Made by a program: the position numbers and the translations under genes
Notes under the pieces: model-generated
Told to the model about the DNA's origin: nothing
What the model saw: the letters and a program-made list of their open reading frames with translations, nothing else
Databases searched by the model: none
Source of the DNA: Desulfosporosinus youngiae DSM 17734
GTDB taxonomy: Bacteria > Bacillota > Desulfitobacteriia > Desulfitobacteriales > Desulfitobacteriaceae
Direction: 5' to 3'
Length of the DNA stretch: 64,000 nucleotides
Assembly: GCF_000244895.1 (NCBI RefSeq)
Contig: NZ_CM001441.1
Location: forward strand, 4,926,198-4,990,197
Shown here: one piece after another, positions 41,910-52,653 of the stretch
Layout: every line of letters starts with the position of its first letter
How positions within the stretch are numbered: the stretch's first letter is position 1

Positions 41910-43751
41910 TTATTGATCCTTCTTAACTTCAGTGAACTCCGCATCCACTACATCATCATCTTTTTTAGCCTGCTCGGCTCCAGGTTGTGCTCCAGCCCCT
42001 GCATTCGGGTCTTGAGCCGCTTGCTGCTGATACATTTTTTCAATATAAGGATGGAGCACTTTATTCAAGGCCTCAGTTTTAGCATTGATCTCCTCGACAT
42101 TATCACCGGCAGCTGCTGTTTTTAATTCTTCCACTGCCTTCTTAATGCTTTCCACTTCGGCAGCGTCGCCCTTACCTTCAAATTCCTTCAAGGTTTTCTC
42201 AGTTTGATAGCTTATCGAATCCGCTGCGTTCTTAGCATCAATCAGCTCTCTATGCTTCTTGTCTTCTTCTGCATGCGCTTCAGCGTCTTGCTTCATTTTC
42301 TCAATATCTTCTTTAGAGAGACCGGTCGATGACGTAATCGTCACTTTTTGTTCATTTCCAGTTGCTACATCCTTAGCGGAGACGTGAACAATACCATTGG
42401 CATCAATATCAAATTTAACTTCGATTTGTGGAACGCCGCGTGGTGCAGGAGGAATTCCAGTGAGCTGGAAACGTCCTAAGGTCTTGTTGTAGCTGGCCAT
42501 TTCACGCTCCCCTTGGAGAACATGAATGTCAACAGAGGTCTGATTGTCCGCAGCCGTTGAGAACGTCTGAGATTTAGTCGTTGGAATCGTCGTGTTGCGA
42601 TCAATGATCCTGGTAAATACGCCGCCAAGGGTTTCAATCCCTAAGGAAAGCGGAGTTACATCCAACAAGATCATATCCTTAACTTCACCACTGAGCACGC
42701 CCCCTTGGATTGCGGCACCCATGGCGACCACTTCGTCCGGATTAACCCCTTTGTGAGGGTCTTTACCACTAATTTTCTTAATAGCTTCTACGACGGCAGG
42801 AATACGGGTTGATCCACCTACCAAAATGATTTGATCAATTTGGTTCCAGGATAGTTTTGCATCTTCAATCGCTTGACGTGTCGGCCCAATGGTAGAATCC
42901 ACCAAATCAGAGGTGATTTCCTCAAATTTAGCTCTGGAAATATTCATATCCAAGTGTTGAGGTCCTTCTTCCGTCATCGTGATGAAGGGGAGGTTAACAT
43001 TAGAATTCGTAACACCGGAAAGCTCGATCTTAGCTTTTTCAGCGGCTTCTTTTAAACGCTGCAGGGCAACTCTGTCTTTAGAAAGATCCGCACCATGGCT
43101 TTTCTTGTATTCCGCAACCATATAATCGATTAAGCGCTGGTCAAAATCGTCGCCGCCCAGGTTGTTATTGCCGCTGGTCGCTTTAACTTCCACCATACCT
43201 TGACTTAATTCGAGAATGGATACGTCAAACGTACCGCCTCCCAGGTCAAAGACTAAAACAGTCGAATCGTCTTTTTTGTCAAGACCATAAGCAAGGGCCG
43301 CAGCTGTGGGCTCGTTGATAATCCGCAGAACTTCCAGGCCGGCAATGGCTCCGGCATCTTTGGTTGCTTGACGCTGGGCATCTGTAAAATAGGCCGGGAC
43401 AGTAATAACCGCTTGGGTAACCGGCTGCCCGATATAAGCCTCTGCATCTGTTTTGAGCTTCTGGAGAACCATCGCAGAAATCTCTTGAGGGCTATACGTT
43501 TTATCGTCAATTTTCACTTTGTGATCTGAACCCATATGACGTTTAATGGAGCTTACAGTTTTATCCGGATTCGATACGGATTGACGCTTAGCGACCTGTC
43601 CGACTAATCTCTCACCGGTTTTAGAAAAGCCTACGACGGATGGAGTTGTGCGATTTCCTTCCGCATTAGGGATGACAACAGCTTCTCCACCTTCCATAAC
43701 TGACACACAAGAGTTGGTAGTACCTAAGTCAATACCGATAATTTTACCCAT
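41910..43751 (-). CDS. dnaK: chaperone protein DnaK
   Basis: From ATG 43751 (AAGGAGG upstream) a 613-residue Hsp70. ATPase domain: [40 protein letters not shown] and [17 protein letters not shown]; substrate domain: [16 protein letters not shown]; the lid ends in a glycine/alanine tail and EFTEVKKD. It is second in the grpE-dnaK-dnaJ series. Confidence 0.98.
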   Translation of the reverse strand: MGKIIGIDLGTTNSCVSVMEGGEAVVIPNAEGNRTTPSVVGFSKTGERLVGQVAKRQSVSNPDKTVSSIKRHMGSDHKVKIDDKTYSPQEISAMVLQKLKTDAEAYIGQPVTQAVITVPAYFTDAQRQATKDAGAIAGLEVLRIINEPTAAALAYGLDKKDDSTVLVFDLGGGTFDVSILELSQGMVEVKATSGNNNLGGDDFDQRLIDYMVAEYKKSHGADLSKDRVALQRLKEAAEKAKIELSGVTNSNVNLPFITMTEEGPQHLDMNISRAKFEEITSDLVDSTIGPTRQAIEDAKLSWNQIDQIILVGGSTRIPAVVEAIKKISGKDPHKGVNPDEVVAMGAAIQGGVLSGEVKDMILLDVTPLSLGIETLGGVFTRIIDRNTTIPTTKSQTFSTAADNQTSVDIHVLQGEREMASYNKTLGRFQLTGIPPAPRGVPQIEVKFDIDANGIVHVSAKDVATGNEQKVTITSSTGLSKEDIEKMKQDAEAHAEEDKKHRELIDAKNAADSISYQTEKTLKEFEGKGDAAEVESIKKAVEELKTAAAGDNVEEINAKTEALNKVLHPYIEKMYQQQAAQDPNAGAGAQPGAEQAKKDDDVVDAEFTEVKKDQ

Positions 43752-43772
43752 TATAATCATCCTCCTTTATAA

Positions 43773-44375
43773 CTAGTTCGAAACCTTAACCATGCTAGGA
43801 CGCAAAACTTTTTCTTTGAGGTAATATCCCTTTTGAAGTTCTTCCACTACTGTATTTTCCGGATGTTCATCCGATTCGACTCGAAGAACCGCATCATGCA
43901 GATTCGGATCAAAAGGCTGCCCAAGGGCTTCGATTGCCGTAAGTCCTTCTTTATTAAGCACCGTCTGCAATTGACGGAAAATCATGTCCACACCTTGTGC
44001 AAAAGCATTGATATCCGGGTTTGATTGAGCTGAGCTGGCAGCCCGTTCAAAATTATCCAAAACCGGAAGCAGCTCTGCAACAAGACGCTCAGACGCGTGT
44101 TTAATAATCTCTGCCTTCTCCTTCTGGGTCCGTTTTCGGTAGTTGTCAAATTCCGCCTGTAATCGCAACGCATGATTGTAATGCTCATCCGCTTTAGCTT
44201 TAGCCTGGATAAGCTCCGCCTCCAGTGTCATAACTTTTTCTAAAGGACTCATATCATTGCTGTCAAGAGTATCTTCACCAGGAGGATTCTCTAGGTCACG
44301 CTCTTGCGTATCCTCCACTTGACCTTCATCTTTAAGCTCCCGGCCTCTGAGAGTTTCTTCTCTCATTCGCGCCAT
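43773..44375 (-). CDS. grpE: nucleotide exchange factor GrpE
   Basis: A 200-residue protein: acidic N-terminus, long coiled coil (about residues 50-105, HALRLQAEFDNYRKRTQKEK), and the beta domain FDPNLHDAVLRVE with VVEELQKGYYLKEKVLRPSM. It releases ADP from DnaK. Confidence 0.97.
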   Translation of the reverse strand: MARMREETLRGRELKDEGQVEDTQERDLENPPGEDTLDSNDMSPLEKVMTLEAELIQAKAKADEHYNHALRLQAEFDNYRKRTQKEKAEIIKHASERLVAELLPVLDNFERAASSAQSNPDINAFAQGVDMIFRQLQTVLNKEGLTAIEALGQPFDPNLHDAVLRVESDEHPENTVVEELQKGYYLKEKVLRPSMVKVSN

Positions 44376-44461
44376 GTATAATCACCTCTCGCAACTTAAT
44401 CACTATTAATTATTTATATAGAATGAACCAAAAGGCTCAGTCACCGCATCTCTAAGTCTTC

Positions 44462-44488
44462 GTGAGCGGAGCAATTTCACTCCGGCCC
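44462..44488. repeat. short hairpin repeat between hrcA and grpE
   Basis: GTGAGCGGAGCAATTTCACTCC, related to the hairpin at 41855. Confidence 0.45.
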
Positions 44489-44499
44489 TCGTTAAATCG

Positions 44500-45531
44500 T
44501 CACAACCTACGCTTCGTAAGAACCTCCGTCAAACTTCGCGTCATAAAATCAACGATAGCAATAACCTTGGCGTAATCCATACGGGTCGGCCCAAGTACGC
44601 CCACCGCCCCGATTGTTAATCCGTTAACTTTATAAGTCGCGGATATCAAGCTGCAATCACGAAATTCCTTCAATGTATTTTCTCCACCGATCGTGACATT
44701 TAGTCCTTCCTGGCGGGGGGTTAATAGTTTTTTCAATGGTTCATTTTGTTCGAATACTTTGAACAAGGTTTTAACCTTACCTAAATCACGAAATTCCGGT
44801 TGATTGAGCATATTCAGAGTTCCGCCAAGGTGGATACGTTCATCTTCCTCGCCGTTATCCAATATAGCTCTTAACATATCCAGCGCATTATCTATCAAAA
44901 GTCTCTGCCGGGACAGTTCGCTGTAAATCTCATGCAGCAGACTGCGTTTGACTTGACTTATGGAATATCCACGCATTTTCTGGTTAAAGACATCGGCTAC
45001 ATGCTGCAATTCTTCCGCTGTGAGATTTTCACCGACATCAACAATATGATTCTCTACCACACCGTTTTCTTTAACGATCACCATTATAACCTGCCCGGGC
45101 TGATAGGGCAGAAAATGCATTTTCCCAAACGTGCTTTTCCCTTTATGCGGACCAAGCACAAGACTGGTCAGATTGGTAAGTTCAGATAATAATTTGCTGG
45201 TATGTGCTACGATTTCCTGAAGCTCATTGATTTTTTTGGTGCTCTCTCGTTCAATAATTTCCATATCCTCGGCATTCAGTACTTGGGGATCCATCAGACA
45301 ATCTACAAAATAACGATACCCCGCATCCGAAGGCACTCGTCCCGCAGATGTATACGGTTGTTCAATAAATCCTAACTCTTCCAAGTCGGCCATTTCATTG
45401 CGAATCGTCGCTGAAGATACTCCTAAATCAAACTTACGTGCAATCGTTCGAGAACCAACCGGTTCAGCGGTAGCAATATAATCTTGAACTATCGCTCGTA
45501 ATATTTTGCGTTTGCGTTCATCCATTTGCAT
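44500..45531 (-). CDS. hrcA: heat-inducible transcription repressor HrcA
   Basis: From ATG 45531 (GGGGGA before it) a 343-residue repressor: winged helix DERKRKILRAIVQDYIATAE with FDLGVSSATIRNEMADLEEL, then the GAF-like and dimer domains (FLPYQPGQVIMVIVKENGVV; GVLGPTRMDYAKVIAIVDFM). It binds the CIRCE site upstream and is stabilised by GroEL in other species. Confidence 0.96.
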   Translation of the reverse strand: MQMDERKRKILRAIVQDYIATAEPVGSRTIARKFDLGVSSATIRNEMADLEELGFIEQPYTSAGRVPSDAGYRYFVDCLMDPQVLNAEDMEIIERESTKKINELQEIVAHTSKLLSELTNLTSLVLGPHKGKSTFGKMHFLPYQPGQVIMVIVKENGVVENHIVDVGENLTAEELQHVADVFNQKMRGYSISQVKRSLLHEIYSELSRQRLLIDNALDMLRAILDNGEEDERIHLGGTLNMLNQPEFRDLGKVKTLFKVFEQNEPLKKLLTPRQEGLNVTIGGENTLKEFRDCSLISATYKVNGLTIGAVGVLGPTRMDYAKVIAIVDFMTRSLTEVLTKRRL

Positions 45532-45610
45532 ACATGCTTCCCCCGCTTTCAAAACAGATCCCCACGCCAAGTACAACATCAAAACATATCAACGTCTCTT
45601 TTTGTCTTTC

Positions 45611-45645
45611 GTTGTTAGCACTCTATCTCGATGAGTGCTAACAAC
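45611..45645 (-). promoter_or_regulatory. CIRCE operator upstream of hrcA
   Basis: TTAGCACTC (45615-45623), nine bases, GAGTGCTAA (45633-45641), the exact HrcA operator; GTTG and CAAC extend both arms by four pairs. It lies 80 bases before the hrcA start and should make the hrcA-grpE-dnaK-dnaJ unit heat inducible. Confidence 0.97.
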
Positions 45646-45795
45646 TGATGTCTTCACATTACCACGTCATTTTCACTTTGTCAAGAATCAATTAGGTGAT
45701 TCTTGCTTAAAGATTGCTGCTTAAAAACTGCTCACTTTCTACCAAAAAGTGTATATCCAAAGCTTATCCGCGAACTGGTTCGACCCGCGAGTCAT

Positions 45796-46992
45796 TTAGA
45801 CAAATTCTTGTAAGATAGCATTTGCTACAAAAGCATATTTCCGATTTAAGCAAAGATAATCCTCTTTGAGCACAAAAACGTCCTGATGATTATATCGTTC
45901 CAAAACAGTTCCATAAATATCCCTGAGATCCGCGCCAAAATCATTTTCAAACCCCTTAAGATGAACCCCTTCCTCAAGACGCAATCCCAAAATCATGCGC
46001 TCAGCCATACGCTCACGCAAAGATAATACCTCCAGCCCGGACTCATCGAGGGGAGTTTCCCCCTTATACAGGAGATTTACATAGGCAGTTACATCTTCAA
46101 TGTTCTTCCAGCGCGCCCCATTCAAACAAGATACCCCTCCCGGGCCAAGACCTATATAATCACCGCCCCGCCAATATCCCAAGTTATGTTGACATTCATA
46201 CCCGGGACGCGCAAAATTGGAGGTTTCGTACTGCCTATATCCGGCTTGCCTTAAACGTTTCACTGCCCATTCATACATCTCGGCCTGAAGATCTTCATCC
46301 GGAAGTAAATCAACCTGCTCTGTGTCAGCGGCAAGCGCGGAACCAAAACCCGTTCCTCGCGCCTCCCCCGGCACCTCAGCATATCGCTCAAAAAGCGGCG
46401 TCCCTTCTTCCATCATCAATCCATAGAGGGAAAGATGTTCAGGTGAATAGGAAAGGGCTTCTTCCAGGGACGCCTGCCATATCAACATGTTCTGTGCCGG
46501 AAGCCCAAACATCAAATCCAGGTTAAGGTTTTTAAAACCGGCCTGTCTTAATCGTCCAATGGCTTCGCGGGCTTGCTGGGCAGTGTGAATACGCCCCACA
46601 GCGCCCAGCAACTGATCATCGAACGACTGAACTCCTAAAGAAAATCGATTGATCCCAAAACTGCGGATTAGTTCAATCTTTCTATCCGTCAGAGTCCCCG
46701 GATTTCCCTCCATGGTTTGCTCAACGCTTGAACTCATGGGGAAATACCTGTGAATCATGGTCAGCAGTCCTTCTAAATCCGTTTCCTTTAGTACAGTAGG
46801 AGTTCCGCCCCCTATAAAAAGAGAAGACACCCCCTCTAGGGCATCTTGCTGCTTCTTAGCTACCTCAATTTCCAGGCCTTCCAGATACATAGCGCTAAGA
46901 TCCTCGGCGGAATCCGCCAGTGAGTGGGAATAAAAAGCACAGTAATCGCATTTCTTCAGACAAAATGGGACATGAACGTAGAGGGATGGCAT
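45796..46992 (-). CDS. hemW: radical SAM protein HemW (haem chaperone-like)
   Basis: From ATG 46992 a 398-residue protein related to oxygen-independent coproporphyrinogen oxidase. LYVHVPFCLKKCDYCAFYSH gives the CxxxCxxC cluster site, FIGGGTPTVL the SAM site, and RFSLGVQSFDDQLLGAVGRI follows. The family is now regarded as a haem-delivery protein, not HemN itself. It lies between lepA and hrcA as in most Firmicutes. Confidence 0.93.
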   Translation of the reverse strand: MPSLYVHVPFCLKKCDYCAFYSHSLADSAEDLSAMYLEGLEIEVAKKQQDALEGVSSLFIGGGTPTVLKETDLEGLLTMIHRYFPMSSSVEQTMEGNPGTLTDRKIELIRSFGINRFSLGVQSFDDQLLGAVGRIHTAQQAREAIGRLRQAGFKNLNLDLMFGLPAQNMLIWQASLEEALSYSPEHLSLYGLMMEEGTPLFERYAEVPGEARGTGFGSALAADTEQVDLLPDEDLQAEMYEWAVKRLRQAGYRQYETSNFARPGYECQHNLGYWRGGDYIGLGPGGVSCLNGARWKNIEDVTAYVNLLYKGETPLDESGLEVLSLRERMAERMILGLRLEEGVHLKGFENDFGADLRDIYGTVLERYNHQDVFVLKEDYLCLNRKYAFVANAILQEFV

Positions 46993-47110
46993 ACGCTTGC
47001 TCACCTTTTCCTGGTTAATAAAGATACTCTGCCTTATGATCACTTAATCACTTAGCCACTTACAATCCAATTCTTAAGCCACTAAGATCATTTAAGCAGT
47101 GTTCTATGGT

Positions 47111-48916
47111 TTAATCCTCGATCTTCAATACCGCCATGAAAGCATCCTGCGGGATTTCCACACTGCCTACTTGCTTCATCCGCTTTTTCCCTGCTTTCTG
47201 CTTCTCAAGAAGTTTGCGTTTACGGGAAATATCTCCGCCGTAGCATTTGGATAAGACGTCTTTTCTCATGGCGCTAACCGTTTCACGGGCAATAACCTTA
47301 TTGCCAATCACTGACTGAATTGGAATTTCAAACATATGTCTGGGAATAATGCCGCGGAGCTTTTCCACCATCTTCCTTGCCCGGCTATAAGCCTTGTCCC
47401 GGTGAACAATGAACGAAAGGGCATCAACCATTTCCCCATTCAAAAGGATATCGATTTTAACGAGATTCGTTTCTTTATAGCCCGTCAGCTCATAGTCCAA
47501 TGACGCATACCCTTTGGTCCTTGACTTTAATTGATCGAAGTAATCAAAGACAATCTCACTCAAAGGAAGTTCATAAACCAACTTCACCCGATTGGTGGAC
47601 ACGTAATCCATATTACAATAGGTTCCGCGTTTTTCCTGATTAAGTTCCATGATTGCGCCCACAAATTCAGAGGGAACTAAAATAGTCGCTTTAACGATGG
47701 GCTCTTCTATGCTAACAATTTGATCGACTTTAGGAAGATTGGATGGATTATCAATACTTAAAACTTCCCCTTTTATAGTGTTTACCTTATAAATAACGCT
47801 CGGTGCCGTTGTGATCAAATTCAGGTCATATTCCCGTTCTAACCGTTCCTGGATAATCTCCATGTGGAGTAAGCCGAGAAAACCGCACCGAAATCCGAAA
47901 CCTAAGGCAACCGAGGTTTCGGGTTCGAAGATCAGACTTGCATCATTAAGATGAAGCTTTTCCAACGAATCGCGCAGCCGATTGTAATCACTGGCCTCCA
48001 CAGTATAGAGTCCGCAAAACACCATAGGAGTGGACTTCCTATACCCCGGAAGTGCTTCAGCCGCCGGATTGTCCGCATCCGTGATCGTATCCCCAACCTG
48101 AGTATCCTTAACATTTTTGATGCTGGCAGCAATAAACCCGACTTGACCCGCTTTAAGCTCATCAACAAGGCGCATCGCAGGAGAAAATACCCCTACTTCA
48201 GTTACTTCAAAGGTTTTTCCAGTCGACATCATTTTCATGGTCGTACCTTTAGCAACCCGGCCCTCCACAACTCGAATATAAGAAATAGCACCTTTATAGG
48301 CATCAAATTTAGAGTCGAAAATCAACGCTTTCAAGGGCGCTTGATCATCCCCTTGGGGAGGCGGGACCATGGTTACAATCCTTTCCAGGATCTCTTCGAT
48401 TCCAGCCCCTGTCTTCGCTGAAGCCAGAACAGCCTCACTTGCATCCAGGCCAATCACATCTTCAATTTCTTGTTTGACCCGCTCAGGGTCGGCACTAGGG
48501 AGGTCGATTTTATTTATAACCGAAATCAGCTCCAGATCATTCTCTAAAGCAAGATAAACATTAGCCAGAGTTTGAGCCTCAATACCTTGCGCTGCATCAA
48601 CCACCAACAGGGCCCCTTCACAGGCCGCTAAACTGCGGGATACCTCATAAGTAAAATCTACATGCCCGGGAGTATCAATGAGATTAAGCTCATAGATCTC
48701 ACCATCCTTAGATTTGTAACTTAAGCGCACTGTCTGAAGCTTAATCGTAATTCCACGCTCACGTTCCAAATCCATGTTATCAAGGACTTGCTCTTCCATT
48801 TCCCGTTTACTCAAGGCCCCGGTATATTCTATCAACCGGTCAGCTAGCGTTGATTTGCCATGATCGATATGTGCGATAATCGAAAAATTCCGGATACGTT
48901 GTGAAGCCTGTGCCAA
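47111..48916 (-). CDS. lepA: elongation factor 4 (LepA)
   Basis: A 601-residue translational GTPase. G1 [21 protein letters not shown]3 [21 protein letters not shown]4 [10 protein letters not shown], and the LepA-specific C-terminus ([40 protein letters not shown]). It acts on stalled or mistranslocated ribosomes. Confidence 0.97.
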   Translation of the reverse strand: MAQASQRIRNFSIIAHIDHGKSTLADRLIEYTGALSKREMEEQVLDNMDLERERGITIKLQTVRLSYKSKDGEIYELNLIDTPGHVDFTYEVSRSLAACEGALLVVDAAQGIEAQTLANVYLALENDLELISVINKIDLPSADPERVKQEIEDVIGLDASEAVLASAKTGAGIEEILERIVTMVPPPQGDDQAPLKALIFDSKFDAYKGAISYIRVVEGRVAKGTTMKMMSTGKTFEVTEVGVFSPAMRLVDELKAGQVGFIAASIKNVKDTQVGDTITDADNPAAEALPGYRKSTPMVFCGLYTVEASDYNRLRDSLEKLHLNDASLIFEPETSVALGFGFRCGFLGLLHMEIIQERLEREYDLNLITTAPSVIYKVNTIKGEVLSIDNPSNLPKVDQIVSIEEPIVKATILVPSEFVGAIMELNQEKRGTYCNMDYVSTNRVKLVYELPLSEIVFDYFDQLKSRTKGYASLDYELTGYKETNLVKIDILLNGEMVDALSFIVHRDKAYSRARKMVEKLRGIIPRHMFEIPIQSVIGNKVIARETVSAMRKDVLSKCYGGDISRKRKLLEKQKAGKKRMKQVGSVEIPQDAFMAVLKIED

Positions 48917-49064
48917 GGTCCTGCCCTCATTTCTATAACAAGTTTTAATTAAGCAAATTTAGATATTCTAAATACTTAGTATAACAGCTTAAGGGGGAAT
49001 TCCGCAAGAATTCATCCTGGCAATGTAATTGCTGCACTGCTCCCGGCAGCGAAGGAGGACGCCA

Positions 49065-49127
49065 GTGACAAGGGGACGGAGGTATCGACACAATTCTGTT
49101 GTGTCAATAACCCCGTCCCCCTGTCAC
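49065..49127. repeat. long imperfect hairpin with GGGGACGG/CCGTCCCC arms
   Basis: Bases 49065-49095 pair with 49097-49127 with only a few mismatches (GTGACAAGGGGACGGAGG against CCCCGTCCCCCTGTCAC). This is the look of REP-type palindromes moved by IS200-like transposases; it lies between lepA and the AraC gene and may also stop transcription from both sides. Confidence 0.7.
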
Positions 49128-49138
49128 TCCCTGCTAAA

Positions 49139-50014
49139 CTATTTCCGTTTCTTAATCGGTATCCAGATTTCACTCTTAAACATTGGTGAAGTTACATCTT
49201 TGTGCTCGTTCCATAAAATTTCCGGTCCTTCTGTTGCTTCATAATTTGAGGAGGGAAACCACTCCGAGTAGATACGTCCCCAAACATTTTGCAGAGTATC
49301 AGGAAATGGCCCGACAGCTTCGAACACTCCCCATGTTAAAGCGGGCACTTCAAGCTGAGTCAGATCATCCGGACACTCTTTATTTGTGGCCACACCGATA
49401 TAGTGATCAAGCTCTCCTTTCTCTTCCATCCGGCCTTCTGAAAAGTTTGCTGATGCACTAAGCAGCCCCACCGGTTCAACATTTGACAATTTCTTAAGGA
49501 CATCGATCCTCTCTAAGGTTAAACTTTGCCACATAGACGCAATCTCCGGATTAACTCCCTTAAAAATTATAGGAACTCGTTTCTTAATACCTACGATGCG
49601 AAATGCCTCTTTTTCTACAATTCGATAATTCATTTCATTGCCTCCTTTAATTGATAGCTGAAAGGTCATCGGTGGATAGGCTTTTAAGGTTTGGCCATTA
49701 GTTCTGGCTTCTGACGGAGTAACACCATGCAAGCTTTGAAAGGCTCTTGTAAACGAGTCGGGAGAGCTGTATCCATATTTAAGAGCAATATCAATGATTT
49801 TTAAGTTGCTATTATTAAGTTCAAAAGCTGCAAGGGTAAGCCGTCTGCGGCGAATATACTCCGACAGAGTTACACCTGCAAGGAACGAAAACATCCGTTT
49901 AAAATGATATTCAGAGCAAAAAGCCAGCCTCGCGACTTCTTTAGCTTCAATAGTATCCGTAATGTTTTCTTCAATATAGTTTAAGGCTCCATTTAACCTT
50001 TCAAGCAAATCCAT
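49139..50014 (-). CDS. AraC-family regulator with GyrI-like effector domain
   Basis: A 291-residue protein. Residues 1-110 hold two helix-turn-helix units ([40 protein letters not shown]). Residues about 125-290 are a GyrI-like ligand-binding fold ([50 protein letters not shown]). Such proteins often bind drugs or small organic ligands and turn on efflux. No target gene is adjacent. Confidence 0.9.
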   Translation of the reverse strand: MDLLERLNGALNYIEENITDTIEAKEVARLAFCSEYHFKRMFSFLAGVTLSEYIRRRRLTLAAFELNNSNLKIIDIALKYGYSSPDSFTRAFQSLHGVTPSEARTNGQTLKAYPPMTFQLSIKGGNEMNYRIVEKEAFRIVGIKKRVPIIFKGVNPEIASMWQSLTLERIDVLKKLSNVEPVGLLSASANFSEGRMEEKGELDHYIGVATNKECPDDLTQLEVPALTWGVFEAVGPFPDTLQNVWGRIYSEWFPSSNYEATEGPEILWNEHKDVTSPMFKSEIWIPIKKRK

Positions 50015-50124
50015 TGATCTGACCTCCTTTCACCAATAGAATAGCAAACTTCGAATAGAGCTGTCCGACACTTCGTGCACAATTATGTAGGGTTAATCGC
50101 TGAGCTGGACCCCTCTTCACTTTG

Positions 50125-50165
50125 AATGGATAAGAGAGCCTCCGTCGAAGGCTCTCTTATCCATT
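50125..50165 (-). terminator. terminator downstream of cyclodeaminase gene
   Basis: ATGGATAAGAGAGCC and GGCTCTCTTATCCAT form a long perfect stem just past the stop at 50172. Confidence 0.85.
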
Positions 50166-50171
50166 CTATCT

Positions 50172-50798
50172 TTAACCAATGACCTCCCGGGCTCGATCTA
50201 AAATTAATTGGTTCGTTTTATCCGCCTCGTCTTGCAACACTAGGATCTTATCCCGGACATTTTGAAGAAATGTCTCATCCTTAATTGAACTCAAATTAAT
50301 CTTCACGTTGAAAATTGCCCCTTGAAAACCTGCATAAGCCGTAACTCCGGAAACTGCTGCATCGCAGGCCGTATTTGGATTACCAATGGTTAAGACCCTC
50401 AGGGAAAGCTTTAAGACTTCAACGCAAGACTCAGCTACTTTAAGGGGCGGAAGGCTCGCTCCTATGGTTGCCTCCTGAATCTTTTCAGACCTTAAGGTTT
50501 TTTCGGCATCCGTATCCTTAGGCAATTTATAAGCCTTCATGACTTCGTCAAAAGCATTCGTATCCGCGTCAATATAGTCTGTCAGATCATTTTTTAAGGC
50601 CAGCCCTTTTTGTTTTATCTGACTAATCTCATCTTGTACACCACTAAACTTAGGCTTACCTTCTGTAAAATTACAAACCATGATACTCAGTGCAGCTCCT
50701 AAGGATCCAGCAAGAGCCGCCGCACTCCCACCACCTGGAGCTGGGGAATTACTGGCTAACTCCTCAATAAATCCACTCACTGTTTTTTCAATTAACAC
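50172..50798 (-). CDS. fchA: formimino-THF cyclodeaminase / methenyl-THF cyclohydrolase family
   Basis: A 208-residue helical protein of the FTCD C-terminal family, with LASNSPAPGGGSAAALAGSL as the folate-binding glycine region. It releases ammonia from 5-formimino-THF or hydrolyses methenyl-THF; which of the two cannot be told. The ftcD gene lies just upstream (42 bases), so the two split the functions fused in animal FTCD and feed one-carbon units into folate. Confidence 0.88.
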   Translation of the reverse strand: MLIEKTVSGFIEELASNSPAPGGGSAAALAGSLGAALSIMVCNFTEGKPKFSGVQDEISQIKQKGLALKNDLTDYIDADTNAFDEVMKAYKLPKDTDAEKTLRSEKIQEATIGASLPPLKVAESCVEVLKLSLRVLTIGNPNTACDAAVSGVTAYAGFQGAIFNVKINLSSIKDETFLQNVRDKILVLQDEADKTNQLILDRAREVIG

Positions 50799-50839
50799 TT
50801 CATCTACCCCCTAATCATTGGTTTGATCGAACCTCGAAT

Positions 50840-51739
50840 TTAGTCCTCACCCAAATTCTCTTCAAAAACCTGTTTGCGGTCAAAATCCTCCAAGCGTAAA
50901 TAGAACTCAGCAACATCAAGCAGTGCCTGCAGCGGAGTTACCCCTATCAATTCACTGCCAATAACATTTACGCCATACCGGGCTGCCTCAGATTTTACAG
51001 TCTCAAAAACCCGATATAATGGGGTCCCGGTGTAATTAACCATGTTGATAGATACTTGAGCCACATCCCGCTCCTCCAGCATTACTCCCATCGCCCGCAC
51101 ATACTTGAATCCCCCTTTGACCTCACGGATGGAATCAGCAATTTTTTTCGCGATGCTGAGATCGTTGGTGCCAAGGTTAATATTGTAAGCCACTAAAAAC
51201 TGACGGGCCCCGACTACAGTGGCTCCCGCTGTAGGATGCATCTTAGGCTGGCCGTAATCTGGATGACGTTCAGGCTTATTGATCTCTTCTTTCAGCCCTT
51301 CGTATTCTCCTTTTCTTACGTCAGGAAGCCTCCTGCGGCCCGGCACTTTAGCCGCTTCCTCGTATAGATAAACCGGGATGCCCAGTTTACCAGCGATCTC
51401 GGCACCGAGCTCGTTGGCCAGTTGAACACATTCTTCCATGCTTACCTCTTTAACAGGGATGAACGGAACCACATCTGTCGCTCCAACCCGAGGATGTCCA
51501 CCCTGATGTACTTCCATATCGATTAATTCACACGCCCTAGCACAAGCATTAAAAGCCGCAAGTTTGACACTTTGCGGTTCACCGACAAAGGTCACCACCG
51601 TTCTGTTATGACTGGCATCAGGCTTGACATCAAGCAGCTTAACCCCCCTGACCTTTTTAACCTCCGCTACAATAGCCTCAATAACCTCCGGGCGACGGCC
51701 CTCACTAAAATTTGGTACACATTCTACGAGTTTTCCCAT
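50840..51739 (-). CDS. ftcD: glutamate formimidoyltransferase
   Basis: A 299-residue protein equal to the N-terminal part of FTCD. VECVPNFSEGRRPEVIEAIV, DASHNRTVVTFVGEP and MEVHQGGHPRVGATDVVPFI are family blocks, with the catalytic His in HNRTV/GGHPR. It transfers the formimino group from formiminoglutamate to THF. No hut genes are present nearby except the HutP-like gene at 63.2 kb. Confidence 0.94.
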   Translation of the reverse strand: MGKLVECVPNFSEGRRPEVIEAIVAEVKKVRGVKLLDVKPDASHNRTVVTFVGEPQSVKLAAFNACARACELIDMEVHQGGHPRVGATDVVPFIPVKEVSMEECVQLANELGAEIAGKLGIPVYLYEEAAKVPGRRRLPDVRKGEYEGLKEEINKPERHPDYGQPKMHPTAGATVVGARQFLVAYNINLGTNDLSIAKKIADSIREVKGGFKYVRAMGVMLEERDVAQVSINMVNYTGTPLYRVFETVKSEAARYGVNVIGSELIGVTPLQALLDVAEFYLRLEDFDRKQVFEENLGED

Positions 51740-51846
51740 TTTATACTGACCCCTCTCTAACGTTTAAGGACTATATCAAAAACTGATCCTGCAAATGTTG
51801 TCCTTAGTTAACCCAGCGAACTACCCAATCCGTCCAATTCTACACT

Positions 51847-51893
51847 AAATGGCAAAAACCTTCTTTCTAAGCCCTATACTTAAAGAAGGTTTG
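51847..51893 (-). terminator. terminator downstream of GNAT gene at 52 kb
   Basis: AAAAACCTTCTTT and AAAGAAGGTTT form a stem. A related hairpin (CCCTTCTTT/AAAGAAGGG) is found after nifV. Confidence 0.65.
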
Positions 51894-52012
51894 TAGTAGT
51901 ATTCTAGATTGTTTCTATAAATATTATCCTGGATCAGACTATTCTTTCTAACTTTAATTTAGGCAGCTTCAATTTGCTTGTTTGCCGGCGCACTTCAGCT
52001 AACGACAAATTG

Positions 52013-52459
52013 CTATTTTTTCTGCAAACATATTAGCTGAGTAAACTTCCAGCCCATCTTCTTATAGAATCCTAACCCCCGGGTATTATTACGATCCGCT
52101 AATAACTGTAAACGTTTAGCCCCCCGGACAATCGCCCAACTTTCAACGGCTAACACCAATTCCTTTCCTATTCCCTGCCCTCTATAGGCTTCTTCAACAA
52201 CCAAATCTTCGATTAAGGCAGCGATTCCGCCCTCCGCAGTGGAAACCAAAATCTGTGCCGTACACATTCCTATGATCCTTTGCTCCAGCTCCGCTACCAT
52301 TAGACAACGATTGCTGCAGTCCTCCAGCATCAGCTCCAGCCCCCTTTGCTGCTTGTCTTCATCGGCCTTAAAATCCTTTTCTATGGAAAATAAAACCCTT
52401 AGCAGCAGAATCATACTTTTCAGGTCAGAACATTCGGCCTCCCTGATGATGTGTCCCAC
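52013..52459 (-). CDS. GNAT acetyltransferase
   Basis: A 148-residue GNAT protein: REAECSDLKSMILLLRVLFS start, IEDLVVEEAYRGQGIGKELV with the acetyl-CoA loop RGQGIG, and NNTRGLGFYKKMGW. Substrate unknown. It is placed between ftcD and nifV with terminators on both sides. Confidence 0.85.
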   Translation of the reverse strand: MGHIIREAECSDLKSMILLLRVLFSIEKDFKADEDKQQRGLELMLEDCSNRCLMVAELEQRIIGMCTAQILVSTAEGGIAALIEDLVVEEAYRGQGIGKELVLAVESWAIVRGAKRLQLLADRNNTRGLGFYKKMGWKFTQLICLQKK

Positions 52460-52582
52460 AGATAGTCACTCTCTTTCCCCTTATTTTAGATACGTCTTAA
52501 ATCAACGTCAATAAACGTTCTTTTAAGTACTTGGCAGTACCTGGACGGCAACCTTTTCCGAACTTTCTAAAGCAGCAAGTTT

Positions 52583-52643
52583 AAAAGCCAAACCCTTCTT
52601 TCAAAGCACAATCGCTTAAAGAAGGGCTTGGGCTTTCTTTTTT
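52583..52643 (-). terminator. terminator of the nif operon (after nifV)
   Basis: AAAGCCCAAGCCCTTCTTT and AAAGAAGGGTTTGGCTTT form a long stem 15 bases past the nifV stop, with A/T runs on both sides. Confidence 0.8.
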
Positions 52644-52653
52644 GACTCCGGTT

